A stretch of 36,611 bases of DNA from Rhodoferax sp. (GCF_018063565.1 NZ_JAGPBB010000039.1:1-36611), one strand, 5' to 3'; counted from the first letter of the stretch, positions 25,066-35,802 are shown. The notes: generated by a model not told the origin, from the letters alone. Translations and numbers: made by a program.

Positions 25066-26874
25066 ATGGAAATATCAAAAGCCGAAACGGCATCTGTTCA
25101 AAACTCGTCCCCCAGCGCAGCGCCATCCGGCAAGTCAGGTGCCAGCCACGCCGATCATGAATTGCGCGGCGCAGAGATTCTGGTCAAGGCCTTGCAGGCC
25201 GAAAACGTCAAGTTCATCTGGGGCTACCCCGGTGGCGCGGTGTTGCACATTTACGATGCTTTTTTCAAGCAGGACACCATCCAGCATGTCTTGGTGCGCC
25301 ATGAGCAGGCGGCCGTGCACGCGGCAGATGGTTATGCGCGCGCCACCGGCGATGTAGGTGTGGCGCTGGTCACTTCCGGCCCCGGTGTGACCAATGCGGT
25401 CACCGGCATCGCCACCGCCTACATGGACAGTATCCCGATGGTCATCATCAGTGGGCAGGTGCCCACCCATGCCATCGGCATGGACGCGTTCCAGGAGTGT
25501 GACGCCGTGGGCATCACCCGCCCGATCGTCAAGCACAACTTTCTGGTCAAGGATGCGCGCGATCTGGCGATGATCATGAAAAAGGCGTTTCATATCGCGC
25601 GTAGTGGTCGCCCAGGCCCAGTGGTGGTGGATATTCCGAAAGACGTGTCGTTCAAAAAGGTGGCCTTTCACGGTTACCCCGAGAGTGTGGAAATGCGCTC
25701 GTACAACCCGGTGCGCAAGGGCCATGGCGGACAGATCCGCAAGGCCTTGCAGTTGCTGCTGGCTGCCAAGCGTCCCTATATCTACAGTGGTGGTGGCGTG
25801 TTGCTGAGCAACGCGTCGTCCGAACTGCGCCAACTGGTCGATATGCTGGGATACCCTTGCACCAACACCTTGATGGGGCTGGGCGCCTACCCCGCCAGCG
25901 ACCGCAAGTTCCTCGGGATGCTGGGGATGCACGGCACGGTGGAAGCCAACAACGCCATGCAAAACTGCGATGTGCTGATCGCCATCGGTGCCCGCTTTGA
26001 CGACCGCGTGATTGGCAATCCCAAACATTTTGCGCAGAATGAGCGAAAGATCATTCACATCGATATTGACCCGTCAAGTATCTCCAAACGCGTCAAGGTT
26101 GATATTCCCATCGTGGGTGATGTCAAGGACGTGCTCACCGAGATGATCGCGATGATCAGGGAGGGTTCGGTCAAGCCCGACTCCAATGCGCTGGCTGCCT
26201 GGTGGTCCACCATCGATGAGTGGCGTGCCAGCCAGTGTCTGAAGTATGACCGTGGTCAGAACGATGTGATCAAACCGCAGTATGTGGTCGAAACACTGTG
26301 GAACATGACGAAGGACGCAGACACCTACATCACCTCCGATGTCGGCCAGCACCAGATGTGGGCGGCGCAGTATTACCGGTTTGACGAACCCAGACGCTGG
26401 ATTAACTCGGGCGGCCTGGGCACCATGGGTGTGGGCATTCCCTATGCCATGGGCATCAAACTGGCCAAGCCACAAAGTGAAGTGTTTTGCATCACGGGTG
26501 AAGGTTCGGTGCAGATGTGCATTCAGGAGCTGTCCACCTGTTTGCAGTACAAGACGCCGATCAAGATTGTGTCGCTCAACAACCGCTACCTGGGTATGGT
26601 GCGCCAGTGGCAGGAGATCGAGTACGAGGGTCGCTATAGCCACAGTTACATGGATGCGCTGCCCAACTTTGTCAAGCTGGCTGAGGCCTACGGGCATGTC
26701 GGCATGCTGATCGAGCGTGCACAGGACGTGGAGCCAGCCCTGCGTGAAGCGCGCAAGCTCAAGGACCGCACGGTGTTCATGGACTTTCGCACCGATCCGA
26801 CCGAAAACGTCTTTCCGATGGTGCAGGCCGGCAAGGGCATCAGCGAGATGTTGCTCAGCATCGAAGATCTGTAA
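25066..26874 (+). CDS. ilvI: Acetolactate synthase, large (catalytic) subunit
   Basis: The 602-aa ThDP enzyme makes acetolactate and acetohydroxybutyrate, the first common step of Val/Leu/Ile synthesis. An N-terminal ~35-residue Ser/Ala-rich extension precedes the usual start (HELRGAEILVKALQAENVKFIWGYPGGAVL). The ThDP Glu lies in VRHEQAAVHAADGYAR; FAD-domain and substrate-channel segments follow (SGQVPTHAIGMDAFQE, GARFDDRVIGNP). The Mg-ThDP motif reads GEGSVQM where most homologues have GDGS; I recall Glu here in other Burkholderiales. AAAGG precedes ATG 25066. The small subunit gene ilvH follows 98 bp downstream. It could equally be called ilvB. Confidence 0.95.
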   Translation: MEISKAETASVQNSSPSAAPSGKSGASHADHELRGAEILVKALQAENVKFIWGYPGGAVLHIYDAFFKQDTIQHVLVRHEQAAVHAADGYARATGDVGVALVTSGPGVTNAVTGIATAYMDSIPMVIISGQVPTHAIGMDAFQECDAVGITRPIVKHNFLVKDARDLAMIMKKAFHIARSGRPGPVVVDIPKDVSFKKVAFHGYPESVEMRSYNPVRKGHGGQIRKALQLLLAAKRPYIYSGGGVLLSNASSELRQLVDMLGYPCTNTLMGLGAYPASDRKFLGMLGMHGTVEANNAMQNCDVLIAIGARFDDRVIGNPKHFAQNERKIIHIDIDPSSISKRVKVDIPIVGDVKDVLTEMIAMIREGSVKPDSNALAAWWSTIDEWRASQCLKYDRGQNDVIKPQYVVETLWNMTKDADTYITSDVGQHQMWAAQYYRFDEPRRWINSGGLGTMGVGIPYAMGIKLAKPQSEVFCITGEGSVQMCIQELSTCLQYKTPIKIVSLNNRYLGMVRQWQEIEYEGRYSHSYMDALPNFVKLAEAYGHVGMLIERAQDVEPALREARKLKDRTVFMDFRTDPTENVFPMVQAGKGISEMLLSIEDL

Positions 26875-26919
26875 ATTCTTAACCTCAACTTTTTTTTGAT
26901 GAATCTATTGTTTGCCAAG

Positions 26920-26941
26920 CCTTGCAGTTACCGCTGCAAGG
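26920..26941 (+). other. Intercistronic hairpin between ilvI and ilvH
   Basis: CCTTGCAG (26920-26927) and CTGCAAGG (26934-26941) form a perfect 8-bp stem with a 6-nt loop, just before the ilvH ribosome site (AAGAGGAG, 26955-26962). No T-run follows; a T8 tract precedes it. It is probably an mRNA processing or stability element rather than a terminator. Confidence 0.4.
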
Positions 26942-26972
26942 GGAGGGCAGCGAAAAGAGGAGTCACCCCATC

Positions 26973-28546
<1,574 letters not shown>

Positions 28547-28565
28547 GCGGTTCAGACCCTAGCTG

Positions 28566-28592
28566 AAAAGGCCACTTCGGTGGCCTTTTGTT
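28566..28592 (+). terminator. Rho-independent terminator after ilvC
   Basis: AAAAGGCCAC (28566-28575), a TTCG tetraloop, and GTGGCCTTTT (28580-28589) form a perfect 10-bp stem, with GTT following. It lies 19 bp after the ilvC stop. Confidence 0.88.
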
Positions 28593-28622
28593 ATTATGGC
28601 CTGCTCCCAAAAGGCGATCTCC

Positions 28623-29435
28623 ATGTTTGACTCCCCAGATCCTGAACTCGATTCCCAAGGCAATGTTGTGGTGCGAAAGCGCCGCAAGGGCATCTACATA
28701 CTTCCCAATCTCATCACGCTGGCGGCGTTGTTTGGTGGGTTCTATGCGGTGGTGATGGCCATCAACGGGCGTTTCGATCTGGCCGCGGTCGGGGTTTTTT
28801 GCGCGATGGTGCTTGACAGCCTGGATGGACGGGTGGCACGTATGACCAATACGCAAAGTGCGTTTGGTGAACAGATGGACTCGCTGTCGGACATGGTGTC
28901 GTTTGGTGCTGCACCGGCATTGATTGCCTACGTCTGGGCTCTCAAGGGGCTGGGGCGATGGGGCTGGATCGCCGCATTTGTTTACTGCGCCTGTGCGGCG
29001 TTGCGATTGGCGCGTTTCAACGTGAATACGGCGGTGGTTGACAAACGCTATTTTCAGGGGCTGCCATCACCTGCCGCGGCTGCACTGGTGGCGGGTTTTA
29101 TCTGGGTGGCGACGGACCTTGGCGTGGTTGGCAAGGACCTCGCATGGCCGATGTTCGCGGTGGCTTTGTATGCGGGTCTGACCATGGTGACCAATGTGCC
29201 GTTTTACAGTTTCAAAGACGTTCACGTCAAGCGCAGCGTGCCGTTTGTGTTCATCGTGTTGATCGTGATCTTGATCGCGGTGATCAACATTGATCCACCG
29301 ATCGTGATGTTCAGTATTTTTGTGGTTTACGGGCTGAGCGGCTATTTGATTTACTTCTGGCGCAAGGCCAAGGGAGTACCGACCAGCGTGATCAGCACGT
29401 CGAAAGACGAGCCCGACGAAATGGGACTGCACTGA
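28623..29435 (+). CDS. pssA: CDP-diacylglycerol-serine O-phosphatidyltransferase
   Basis: The inner-membrane enzyme makes phosphatidylserine, precursor of phosphatidylethanolamine. From ATG 28623 it is 270 aa; an upstream in-frame start at 28596 would fall just after the ilvC terminator and is less likely. The CDP-alcohol phosphotransferase signature D-G-x2-A-R-x8-G-x3-D-x3-D is present in LDGRVARM ... FGEQMDSLSDMVSFG. About six to seven hydrophobic segments follow, and the tail is hydrophilic. ilvC-pssA-leuA is a known order in Burkholderiales; the psd gene often found here is absent. Confidence 0.94.
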   Translation: MFDSPDPELDSQGNVVVRKRRKGIYILPNLITLAALFGGFYAVVMAINGRFDLAAVGVFCAMVLDSLDGRVARMTNTQSAFGEQMDSLSDMVSFGAAPALIAYVWALKGLGRWGWIAAFVYCACAALRLARFNVNTAVVDKRYFQGLPSPAAAALVAGFIWVATDLGVVGKDLAWPMFAVALYAGLTMVTNVPFYSFKDVHVKRSVPFVFIVLIVILIAVINIDPPIVMFSIFVVYGLSGYLIYFWRKAKGVPTSVISTSKDEPDEMGLH

Positions 29436-29491
29436 AGCCTTGCCAACGGCCACGCCGTGTTGTGGGGAAAAACCTGTGTTACATTCCCACC

Positions 29492-29545
29492 ATGTTCATG
29501 CAACGACTAGCCCTAGAAACTCCTCCCGACGGGTGGCGTTGTTAG
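29492..29545 (+). CDS. leuL: Putative leu leader peptide (17 aa)
   Basis: The short frame encodes MFMQRLALETPPDGWRC and ends at TAG 29543. Its two leucines are both CTA, a codon that looks very rare in the neighbouring genes, separated by one Ala codon. It sits 106 bp before leuA and just ahead of a rho-independent terminator, as expected for ribosome-stalling attenuation. A second in-frame ATG is at 29498. No strong ribosome site is seen, and the Leu content is lower than in E. coli LeuL. Confidence 0.5.
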   Translation: MFMQRLALETPPDGWRC

Positions 29546-29564
29546 CGCGCGAATGCATCAACTC

Positions 29565-29596
29565 AAAGCCCGTTTGCCACCGCAGCGGGCTTTTTT
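29565..29596 (+). terminator. leuA attenuator terminator
   Basis: AAAGCCCG (29565-29572) pairs with CGGGCTTT (29586-29593), followed by more T to 29596. The 13-nt loop contains GCCACC (29576-29581), perfectly complementary to GGTGGC at 29532-29537, in the last codons of the leader frame. Pairing of these would compete with or distort the terminator when a ribosome stalls upstream. It ends 54 bp before leuA. Confidence 0.78.
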
Positions 29597-29650
29597 GTTG
29601 GGGTGTGCAAATGTTCAAAATGACTGGATCGAATCAAATGGAGCCTGGAT

Positions 29651-31189
29651 ATGAGCGATAAATTGGTAATTTTTGACACCACCTTGCGCGACGGCGAGCA
29701 GTCGCCGGGTGCTTCCATGACGCGCGATGAAAAACTGCGCATTGCCCGGCAACTGGAGCGTCTGAAGGTGGATGTGATCGAGGCTGGTTTTGCCGCAAGC
29801 TCCAACGGCGACTTTGAATGCATCAAGGCGATCGCCGAGGCGATCAAGGATTCAACCGTATGTTCGCTGGCGCGTGCCAGTGACCGCGACATCGCCCGTG
29901 CAGCCGAAGCGCTGAAGCCTGCGAACGCCGGTCGTCTGCACCTGTTTCTGGCGACCAGTCCGTTGCACATGGAGAAAAAATTGCGCATGACGCCTGACCA
30001 GGTGTTCGAGCAGTCAAAACTTGCGGTGCGCTTTGCCCGCAACTTGATGGGCGACATCGAGTTCAGTGCTGAAGATGCCTATCGCTCAGATCCGGATTTC
30101 CTGTGTCGTGTTTTTGAGGCGGTTATCAACGAAGGTGCTACCACCATCAACGTACCGGACACCGTGGGTTATGCAATCCCTGAGCTGTATGGCAATTTCA
30201 TCAGGGACCTGCGTGAGCGTATTCCCAACAGTGACAAAGCCATTTGGTCGGTGCATTGCCATAACGATCTGGGCATGGCCGTGGCCAATTCGCTGGCCGG
30301 TGTAAAGATTGGCGGTGCCCGGCAAGTCGAGTGCACCATCAATGGTTTGGGTGAGCGCGCTGGCAACTGTTCACTGGAAGAAATCGTCATGGCAGTCAAG
30401 ACGCGCAAAGACTACTTTGGGCTGGATTTGGGCATTGATACCAAACATATCGTTGCAGCAAGCCGACTGGTCAGCCAGACCACCGGGTTTGTGGTGCAGC
30501 CCAACAAAGCCGTGGTGGGTGCCAATGCATTTGCACATGCGTCGGGCATCCATCAGGACGGTGTACTGAAAGCACGTGATACCTACGAAATCATGCGCGC
30601 TGAAGATGTGGGCTGGAGCAACAACAAAATCGTGATGGGCAAACTGAGCGGTCGCAATGCCTTCAAACTGCGGTTGCAGGAGTTGGGCGTGACCATGGAC
30701 AGCGAATCAGAAATCAACAACGCGTTCATCAAGTTCAAGGATCTGGCTGATCGCAAGAGTGAAATTTTTGACGAAGACATTCTGGCCCTGGTCAGCGAAG
30801 AGAATGTGGCGCAAAGTCATGACCGCTTTGGGTTTGTGTCCCTGGCACAGCACAGCGAAACCGGTGAAATGCCGCAGGCGACCGTGATCATGACCATGGA
30901 TGGCAAAGAGGTCACAGGGCAATCCAACGGCAATGGCCCGGTGGATGCCTCCCTGAAAGCCATCGAAATCAACGTCAAGAGTGGTGCCGAGATGGTGCTT
31001 TATTCGGTCAACGCGATCAGTGGATCGACCGAGAGCCAGGGGGAGGTGACGGTGCGTTTGCAGAACAGTGGCAGAGTGGTCAACGGTGTTGGTGCCGACC
31101 CGGATATTGTGGTGGCCTCTGCCAAAGCATATTTGAGTGCCTTGAATAAACTGAGCAGCCAGGCGGAGCGGGTCGCAGCACAGGGTTAA
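29651..31189 (+). CDS. leuA: 2-isopropylmalate synthase
   Basis: The 512-aa enzyme condenses acetyl-CoA with 2-ketoisovalerate, the first committed step of leucine synthesis. The catalytic barrel has [32 protein letters not shown] with the metal-binding His pair, and [25 protein letters not shown] lies in the linker. The C-terminal leucine-sensing domain (~400-510) includes [15 protein letters not shown] and [24 protein letters not shown] lies 7 nt before ATG 29651. Expression is probably controlled by the leader attenuator. It is closed by a strong terminator at 31208. Confidence 0.97.
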   Translation: MSDKLVIFDTTLRDGEQSPGASMTRDEKLRIARQLERLKVDVIEAGFAASSNGDFECIKAIAEAIKDSTVCSLARASDRDIARAAEALKPANAGRLHLFLATSPLHMEKKLRMTPDQVFEQSKLAVRFARNLMGDIEFSAEDAYRSDPDFLCRVFEAVINEGATTINVPDTVGYAIPELYGNFIRDLRERIPNSDKAIWSVHCHNDLGMAVANSLAGVKIGGARQVECTINGLGERAGNCSLEEIVMAVKTRKDYFGLDLGIDTKHIVAASRLVSQTTGFVVQPNKAVVGANAFAHASGIHQDGVLKARDTYEIMRAEDVGWSNNKIVMGKLSGRNAFKLRLQELGVTMDSESEINNAFIKFKDLADRKSEIFDEDILALVSEENVAQSHDRFGFVSLAQHSETGEMPQATVIMTMDGKEVTGQSNGNGPVDASLKAIEINVKSGAEMVLYSVNAISGSTESQGEVTVRLQNSGRVVNGVGADPDIVVASAKAYLSALNKLSSQAERVAAQG

Positions 31190-31207
31190 GTTCACATCCG
31201 CATTAAG

Positions 31208-31243
31208 AAAGCCTCGCAAGTACTTGTGTTTGCGAGGCTTTTT
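31208..31243 (+). terminator. Rho-independent terminator after leuA
   Basis: AAAGCCTCGCAA (31208-31219) and TTGCGAGGCTTT (31230-31241) form a perfect 12-bp stem with a 10-nt loop and a T-run, 18 bp past the leuA stop. Confidence 0.9.
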
Positions 31244-31289
31244 GCGTATAAACTTGCGACTTTGGTGTCGTCGGCACAGGAGTCAGGCC

Positions 31290-32384
31290 ATGGTTGGTAT
31301 TCCATTTTTTGCGTTGAGGGGTAAAACCCGCGCCTGGGTTTGTGTCATGAGTGTCTTGGGGATGCTGCTGGTGGCCGCGCCAACAATCGCCCAGGCGGCC
31401 AGCAGTCGTGCCAAAGTGGTCAAAACCAAAAAGGCCGTGGTAATCAAGAAACAGCGGCATGCGCCGGTTGTCCAATCGACACGAGCCGCTACACCCGGGA
31501 AGTACGCCAGTGTTGACCGCAAGAGCATGCTTGCGAGCCGGCCACTGGTCACGCCAAGGGCTTCGTTTGGGCAACTGGCGGGACTGCATTTGGACGACGA
31601 TGCGCTCAATTTGAAGTCCAGCGTTGCGCTGGTCGTGGATCAGGATACCAGCGAGGTTTTGTTCAGCAAAAATGACAAGGCGGTGCTTCCGATCGCTTCC
31701 CTGACCAAGTTGATGACCGGGGTGGTTATTCGTGACGCCAATCTTTCGATGGACGAGTTGATCACGGTGTCGCAGGAGGATGTCGATACCGAAAAAGGTA
31801 GTTCTTCCCGACTTCGGGTTGGCAGTGTGCTGAGTCGCGGTGAACTGCTGCATCTTGCCCTGATGTCGAGCGAGAACCGTGCTGCCCACGCCTTGGGTCG
31901 CACCTTCCCGGGTGGTTTGCCGGTTTTCACGGGTTTGATGAACGCCAAGGCGCGTGCTCTCGGCATGAAAGATACCCGGTATGTCGAACCGACCGGGCTG
32001 TCCAGTGCCAACCAGTCGAGTGCCCAGGATTTGGTCAAGCTGGTTGATTTTGCCCACCGCGACGCTCTGCTGCGTGAACTCACCACCTCAACGGGTTATC
32101 AGGTTGAAGTGGGTGCCCGGACCCTTCAATACAACAATACCAATCGTTTGGTAAAAAATCCAACCTGGGACATTGGGTTGCAAAAGACCGGATACATCAG
32201 TGAGGCCGGTCAATGCCTGGTGATGCAGGCACAGGTGGCCGGGCGCAAACTGATCATGGTGTTTCTGGATTCGGCGGGAAAACTCAGTCGCCTTGGCGAT
32301 GCCGAACGGGTGCGCAGCTGGATCGAGTCTGCTCCGAGCCGCACCAATTCGCTGATTGAAGCTCGCTCACTGATGGCGCATTAG
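31290..32384 (+). CDS. pbpG: D-alanyl-D-alanine endopeptidase / carboxypeptidase (PBP7-like)
   Basis: The 364-aa periplasmic serine peptidase acts on peptidoglycan cross-links. A signal peptide (~1-36, ending AQA-AS) is followed by a Lys/Arg-rich linker (~40-60). The penicillin-binding motifs are SLTK (Ser137-Lys140), SEN (194-196) and KTG (299-301), of the S11 family. ATG 31290 is chosen because AGGAG lies at 31278-31282; an in-frame extension to 31224 would enter the leuA terminator. Its stop overlaps the stop of the convergent iclR gene by 4 bp. Confidence 0.93.
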   Translation: MVGIPFFALRGKTRAWVCVMSVLGMLLVAAPTIAQAASSRAKVVKTKKAVVIKKQRHAPVVQSTRAATPGKYASVDRKSMLASRPLVTPRASFGQLAGLHLDDDALNLKSSVALVVDQDTSEVLFSKNDKAVLPIASLTKLMTGVVIRDANLSMDELITVSQEDVDTEKGSSSRLRVGSVLSRGELLHLALMSSENRAAHALGRTFPGGLPVFTGLMNAKARALGMKDTRYVEPTGLSSANQSSAQDLVKLVDFAHRDALLRELTTSTGYQVEVGARTLQYNNTNRLVKNPTWDIGLQKTGYISEAGQCLVMQAQVAGRKLIMVFLDSAGKLSRLGDAERVRSWIESAPSRTNSLIEARSLMAH

Positions 32385-33157
32385 CGGTGATATCCCAGGC
32401 TACGTGAGATTTGTTCAGCCGTGGCCCTGAGCTTGGGCAACCAGGCTTCTTCCATTCGGCTGGCTGGTGCTGAAATGGACAACCCCGCAACCAATTTGCC
32501 TTGATCGTCGTAAATGCCGGCGGCCATGCAGCGCACGCCAAGTTCCAGCTCTTCGTTGTCGGTGGCAAATGCGTCACGCCTTACTTTAGCGAGCTCGCGC
32601 TCAAGATTCGCCAGCTGGGTCAGGCTGTTCTTGGTATGGCCGCTCAGCCCGGTTCGAGACGCGTACATTCTTATTTTTTGGGCATCGTCTGCTGCCAGGA
32701 ACAGTTTGCCAACCGATGTCAGATGCAAGGGCGCATGACCACCAATGGCACGGATGACCTGCATGCCCGAGCGCTCGCTGTACGCGCGTTCGACATACAC
32801 GATTTCATCACCTTGGCGCATGCTCAGATTTACCGGTTGTTGGGTAATGCGGTGCAACTCGCGCATCGGCTCCAGCGCAGCATCGCGGACATTGAGACGG
32901 TTCTTGACCAGATTTCCCAGTTCCAGCAAACGCATACCCAGGCGATAGTTGCCAGCCTGCGGTCGGTCCACAAAGCGGCCGGTCGCGAGGTCGTTCAAGA
33001 TGCGGTGTGTGGTTGACGGGTGCAAACCTGCTTTTTCACTGATCTCCTTGAGTGGCATCGCCTGTTCGCGCGACGCCAGTACATCGAGCAAGGTGAACAT
33101 TCGCTCGATCACCTGCACCGAGGGTGTCGAGGGCGTTTCCAAATCGATTTTTCGCAT
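32381..33157 (-). CDS. IclR-family transcriptional regulator
   Basis: The 258-aa protein has an N-terminal winged helix (~12-75, with PLKEISEKAGLHPSTTHRIL split after LHP as recognition helix) and a C-terminal effector domain (~85-255: LRVRDAALEPM-like segment, GGHAPLHLTSVGKLFLA, and CMAAGIYDDQGKLVAGLSIS). IclR proteins usually control a catabolic operon next to them; none is adjacent here, so the target is unknown. It follows bpt by 28 bp on the same strand and may be co-transcribed. It is convergent with pbpG, sharing 4 bp. Confidence 0.92.
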   Translation of the reverse strand: MRKIDLETPSTPSVQVIERMFTLLDVLASREQAMPLKEISEKAGLHPSTTHRILNDLATGRFVDRPQAGNYRLGMRLLELGNLVKNRLNVRDAALEPMRELHRITQQPVNLSMRQGDEIVYVERAYSERSGMQVIRAIGGHAPLHLTSVGKLFLAADDAQKIRMYASRTGLSGHTKNSLTQLANLERELAKVRRDAFATDNEELELGVRCMAAGIYDDQGKLVAGLSISAPASRMEEAWLPKLRATAEQISRSLGYHR

Positions 33158-33185
33158 GCCTGTTCCTGACTAAACAGGGGTTATT

Positions 33186-33929
33186 TTATCTGGTGAAATC
33201 TAACACCCAGCGACCATCAACAAACAGTTCGTGTGGCCGAAAGCGCGCTTTGTAAGCCATCTTGGGGCATTGCTGAATCCAGTACCCCAGGTACAGGTGG
33301 GACAGGTCAAGTTGCTGCGCCAATTGAATCTGCCACAGGACATTGAAGGTACCCAGGCTTTGCCCTGGCGTGGGGTCATAAAAGGTGTATACCGCCGATA
33401 GCCCGTCGTGCAGGCGGTCGATGATGGACACCATCTTGAGTTCTCCGACCTTACCCGATGGCGCTGGCTGGCGGAACTCGACCATCAGCGATGAGACATG
33501 CGACTGAATCAGGAAGTCAAGATACTGTTGGACGTCGTCATGGTCCATACCGCCACCCGCGTGTCGGCTTTTTTGATAGCGCGAATAGAGGGTGAAATGT
33601 TCGTCCAGGAAAAACGGGGCGGTCAAACTGGCTTCCAGAGTGGCGTGTTGCTCCCATGCCCGGCGTTGGCTGCGGCTCGCAACAAAGCGCGCCACCGGTA
33701 GACGAATGGAAACACAGGCCTGACAGGGGTGGCAATGCGGACGGTAGATATAGGCGCCACTGCGACGGAAACCGCTGTCGACCAGACGGCTGTATAGACT
33801 GGTGTCGACCGCTTGTGGAGGTGCAAGCACCAGTGATCTGGCCACGCGCCCTGGCAAATAGCTGCACGGGTAGCTCGCTGTGGCATAAAACTGCAGTTGC
33901 TCTGCATGGAGTGGATGGTCAAGCGTCAC
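33186..33929 (-). CDS. bpt: Aspartate/glutamate leucyltransferase (arginyltransferase family)
   Basis: The 247-aa enzyme transfers leucine from Leu-tRNA to N-terminal Asp or Glu, making an N-degron for ClpS/ClpAP. Family features are [14 protein letters not shown], the Cys cluster [17 protein letters not shown] near 63-80, [17 protein letters not shown], and [19 protein letters not shown] near the end. The start is GTG 33929, overlapping the aat stop (GTGA), so the two are translationally coupled. Bpt rather than Ate is chosen from the bacterial context and the link to aat. Confidence 0.93.
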   Translation of the reverse strand: MTLDHPLHAEQLQFYATASYPCSYLPGRVARSLVLAPPQAVDTSLYSRLVDSGFRRSGAYIYRPHCHPCQACVSIRLPVARFVASRSQRRAWEQHATLEASLTAPFFLDEHFTLYSRYQKSRHAGGGMDHDDVQQYLDFLIQSHVSSLMVEFRQPAPSGKVGELKMVSIIDRLHDGLSAVYTFYDPTPGQSLGTFNVLWQIQLAQQLDLSHLYLGYWIQQCPKMAYKARFRPHELFVDGRWVLDFTR

Positions 33930-34690
33930 GTATCAGACTGTCCAATGTTGACGATCTCATTCCAGTATAGGGGCGAGAATTGCCAGGCGGGTTGCGCCGT
34001 GGAGATATCCTGATCCAACTGCTGAATGAACGTGGCACGAGCGACCTCTCTGGCGCCAAAGGACGCGAGGTGCCGGGTGTTTTGCTGGCAGTCAATATGG
34101 GTGACACCAAAATGTCGACACATCGCGACCAATGCTGCCAAGGCAAGTTTTGAACTGTCCGTGGTGCGATGAAACATGGACTCACCAAACACGGCCCGAC
34201 CAACCGAAACAAAATACAGACCACCCAGAAGTTCACCGTTTGTCCAGGTTTCGACACTGTGTGCAAAACCCGCCGCGTGAAAGTCCTGGTAGGCCCGAAC
34301 CATCTGCGGAATGATCCAGGTGCCGTGTTGACCTGCCCGAGCGCTTGAGGCGCAGTTTCTGATCACCCTTTCAAAGGCGCTGTCAACCCGAATTTCATAG
34401 GCATGTGACTGGACAAATTTTTTCAGGGTTTTGCGCAGGGAGGCGTGCAACCGGAACTCCTCGACGGCCAGCAGCATGCGGGGGTCCGGACTCCACCAGA
34501 GGATCGGCTGTTGGTCGCTGAACCATGGAAATATCCCCTGACGGTAGGCATTGAAGAGACTTGGCACCGTCAAATCAGCGCCGGCGCACAACAGACCGGG
34601 CGCATTGGAGTGAGGTCCCCACGCCTGCGTCACTGGTGGAAAGTTTTGGCCAGACTCCAGCCAGGGCAGGGATGGATGGTGATGATGCAC
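33926..34690 (-). CDS. aat: Leucyl/phenylalanyl-tRNA-protein transferase
   Basis: The 254-aa enzyme adds Leu or Phe to N-terminal Lys or Arg. Motifs are [27 protein letters not shown] (in two halves, [10 protein letters not shown] and [11 protein letters not shown]), [43 protein letters not shown] and [19 protein letters not shown] 34690 is the likely start, giving an unusual MHHHHPS N-terminus; no clear ribosome site is visible, so a start slightly elsewhere is possible. It heads an aat-bpt(-iclR) unit, diverging from tRNA-Pro. Confidence 0.94.
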   Translation of the reverse strand: MHHHHPSLPWLESGQNFPPVTQAWGPHSNAPGLLCAGADLTVPSLFNAYRQGIFPWFSDQQPILWWSPDPRMLLAVEEFRLHASLRKTLKKFVQSHAYEIRVDSAFERVIRNCASSARAGQHGTWIIPQMVRAYQDFHAAGFAHSVETWTNGELLGGLYFVSVGRAVFGESMFHRTTDSSKLALAALVAMCRHFGVTHIDCQQNTRHLASFGAREVARATFIQQLDQDISTAQPAWQFSPLYWNEIVNIGQSDT

Positions 34691-34782
34691 GAGATACTTT
34701 TTGAAGGTTGTGGCCGCGATTTTGCGGGGAATGGGGTATCTGCAGCCGACTCATGGCTATTGACCATTTACAATGTCGCAGT

Positions 34783-34859
<77 letters not shown>

Positions 34860-34904
34860 TTTCACAGGATTCGAATCCAACACAAAGTTGCCTTTCTTGC
34901 GGAC

Positions 34905-35339
34905 TCAAATGACCGCGATCGCTTGAAACCTACCGCGCAATCTGCTCACCACATCGGCCAGCACAATTGGATCAAGCTGATTCTTTTTCAGAAATGCCTT
35001 CCACTGAGTTTGTTTTGTTAAATCGCCTGCAAAGGCGTCGGTAAACCCGAAGGGGACCTTGGTCGGCATGGGCATTTTGCGGCGCTCAAAGGTTGCTTCA
35101 ATTGCTCGGCACATTTCGGACGGATCAAGTGTGGCGTCTTCCATCAGCACCCACAAATCAAAGCAATCCTTCATGCGTGTGTTGGCTAGTCCCAGCAGGC
35201 ACACAGCATGGAACTTTTCGGCAACGACAGTGTATTTCGGATACGCCCGCAGTTGCGGTGCCGGAAATTCTTCCAGCAGAACCGGGTAGCCAATCGCCGG
35301 TGGCGCCGGAGTCACCGCGTCACCGAATCCGATGTTGGG
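34905..35339 (-). pseudogene. 5'-truncated AbiEii-family nucleotidyltransferase remnant
   Basis: Only the C-terminal ~145 residues of an AbiEii/AbiGii (COG2253-like) protein are recognisable: IGFGDAVTPAP, YPVLLEEFPAPQLRAYPKYT (written here in part), VVAEKFHAVCLLGLANTRMKD, and FDLWVL. The frame stays open upstream to 35510, but that part is Ser/Pro/Arg-rich, overlaps the end of yccF, and resembles no nucleotidyltransferase core; the GS and DxD motifs are missing. Thus the catalytic half has been lost. It lies 46 bp after tRNA-Pro, suggesting decayed island DNA. It is a different lineage from the intact toxin at 1110. Confidence 0.75.
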
Positions 35340-35340
35340 T

Positions 35341-35370
35341 ATTCCGGACGACCGTGACCGGTGATTCCGG
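35341..35370. repeat. ATTCCGG direct repeats at the truncation point
   Basis: ATTCCGG occurs at 35341-35347 and 35364-35370, 23 bp apart, exactly where recognisable AbiEii homology ends. Related CCGG-rich words flank them. Repeated short words of this type occur at the ends of some insertion sequences, so this may be a relic of the event that removed the 5' half. The origin is inference. Confidence 0.35.
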
Positions 35371-35406
35371 CGGATCGTAAGCTTGCAAACGCCCCCCAGC
35401 GGCAAC

Positions 35407-35802
35407 TTATCTGTCCACAATGGTTTTGCCAATGGGTGCCAGGGCAATGAGGGCGAGTTTGATGTGCTGAATGCCAAACGGAATGCCAATGATGGTGACA
35501 AAGCAAACAAGCGCCGAACTCAGGTGACCGATGGCCAGCCAGATGCCCGCAAACAAGAACCAGGTGATGTTGCCAATCAACCCCAGCACACCGGTTCCGA
35601 TGTCGTCTTTCCTGGTCAAATCCTTACGACTGACAGCCTCTTTACCGAACGGAAAGAACGCAAACTGGCCAATGACAAAGCAAGCTTTTGCCCACGGAAT
35701 GCCGACGATGGTGACAGCAGCCAGCAACCCGGCTAGCCACCATCCGATCCCCATCAGGCAGCCACCAAATATGAACCACAGAATATTGCCAATAAGACCC
35801 AT
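35407..35802 (-). CDS. yccF: YccF-family inner membrane protein
   Basis: The 131-aa protein starts at ATG 35802 with GGAG at 35808-35811; a longer frame to 35862 has no ribosome site. It consists of two similar halves, each beginning GLIGNI-WF-F and containing a VTI(V/I)GIP motif (GLIGNILWFIFGG...VTIVGIPWAK and GLIGNITWFLFAG...VTIIGIPFGI), the duplicated YccF/DUF307 pattern. About four membrane segments are expected. Function is unknown. Its start is 255 bp from the divergent DUF3563 gene. Confidence 0.9.
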   Translation of the reverse strand: MGLIGNILWFIFGGCLMGIGWWLAGLLAAVTIVGIPWAKACFVIGQFAFFPFGKEAVSRKDLTRKDDIGTGVLGLIGNITWFLFAGIWLAIGHLSSALVCFVTIIGIPFGIQHIKLALIALAPIGKTIVDR

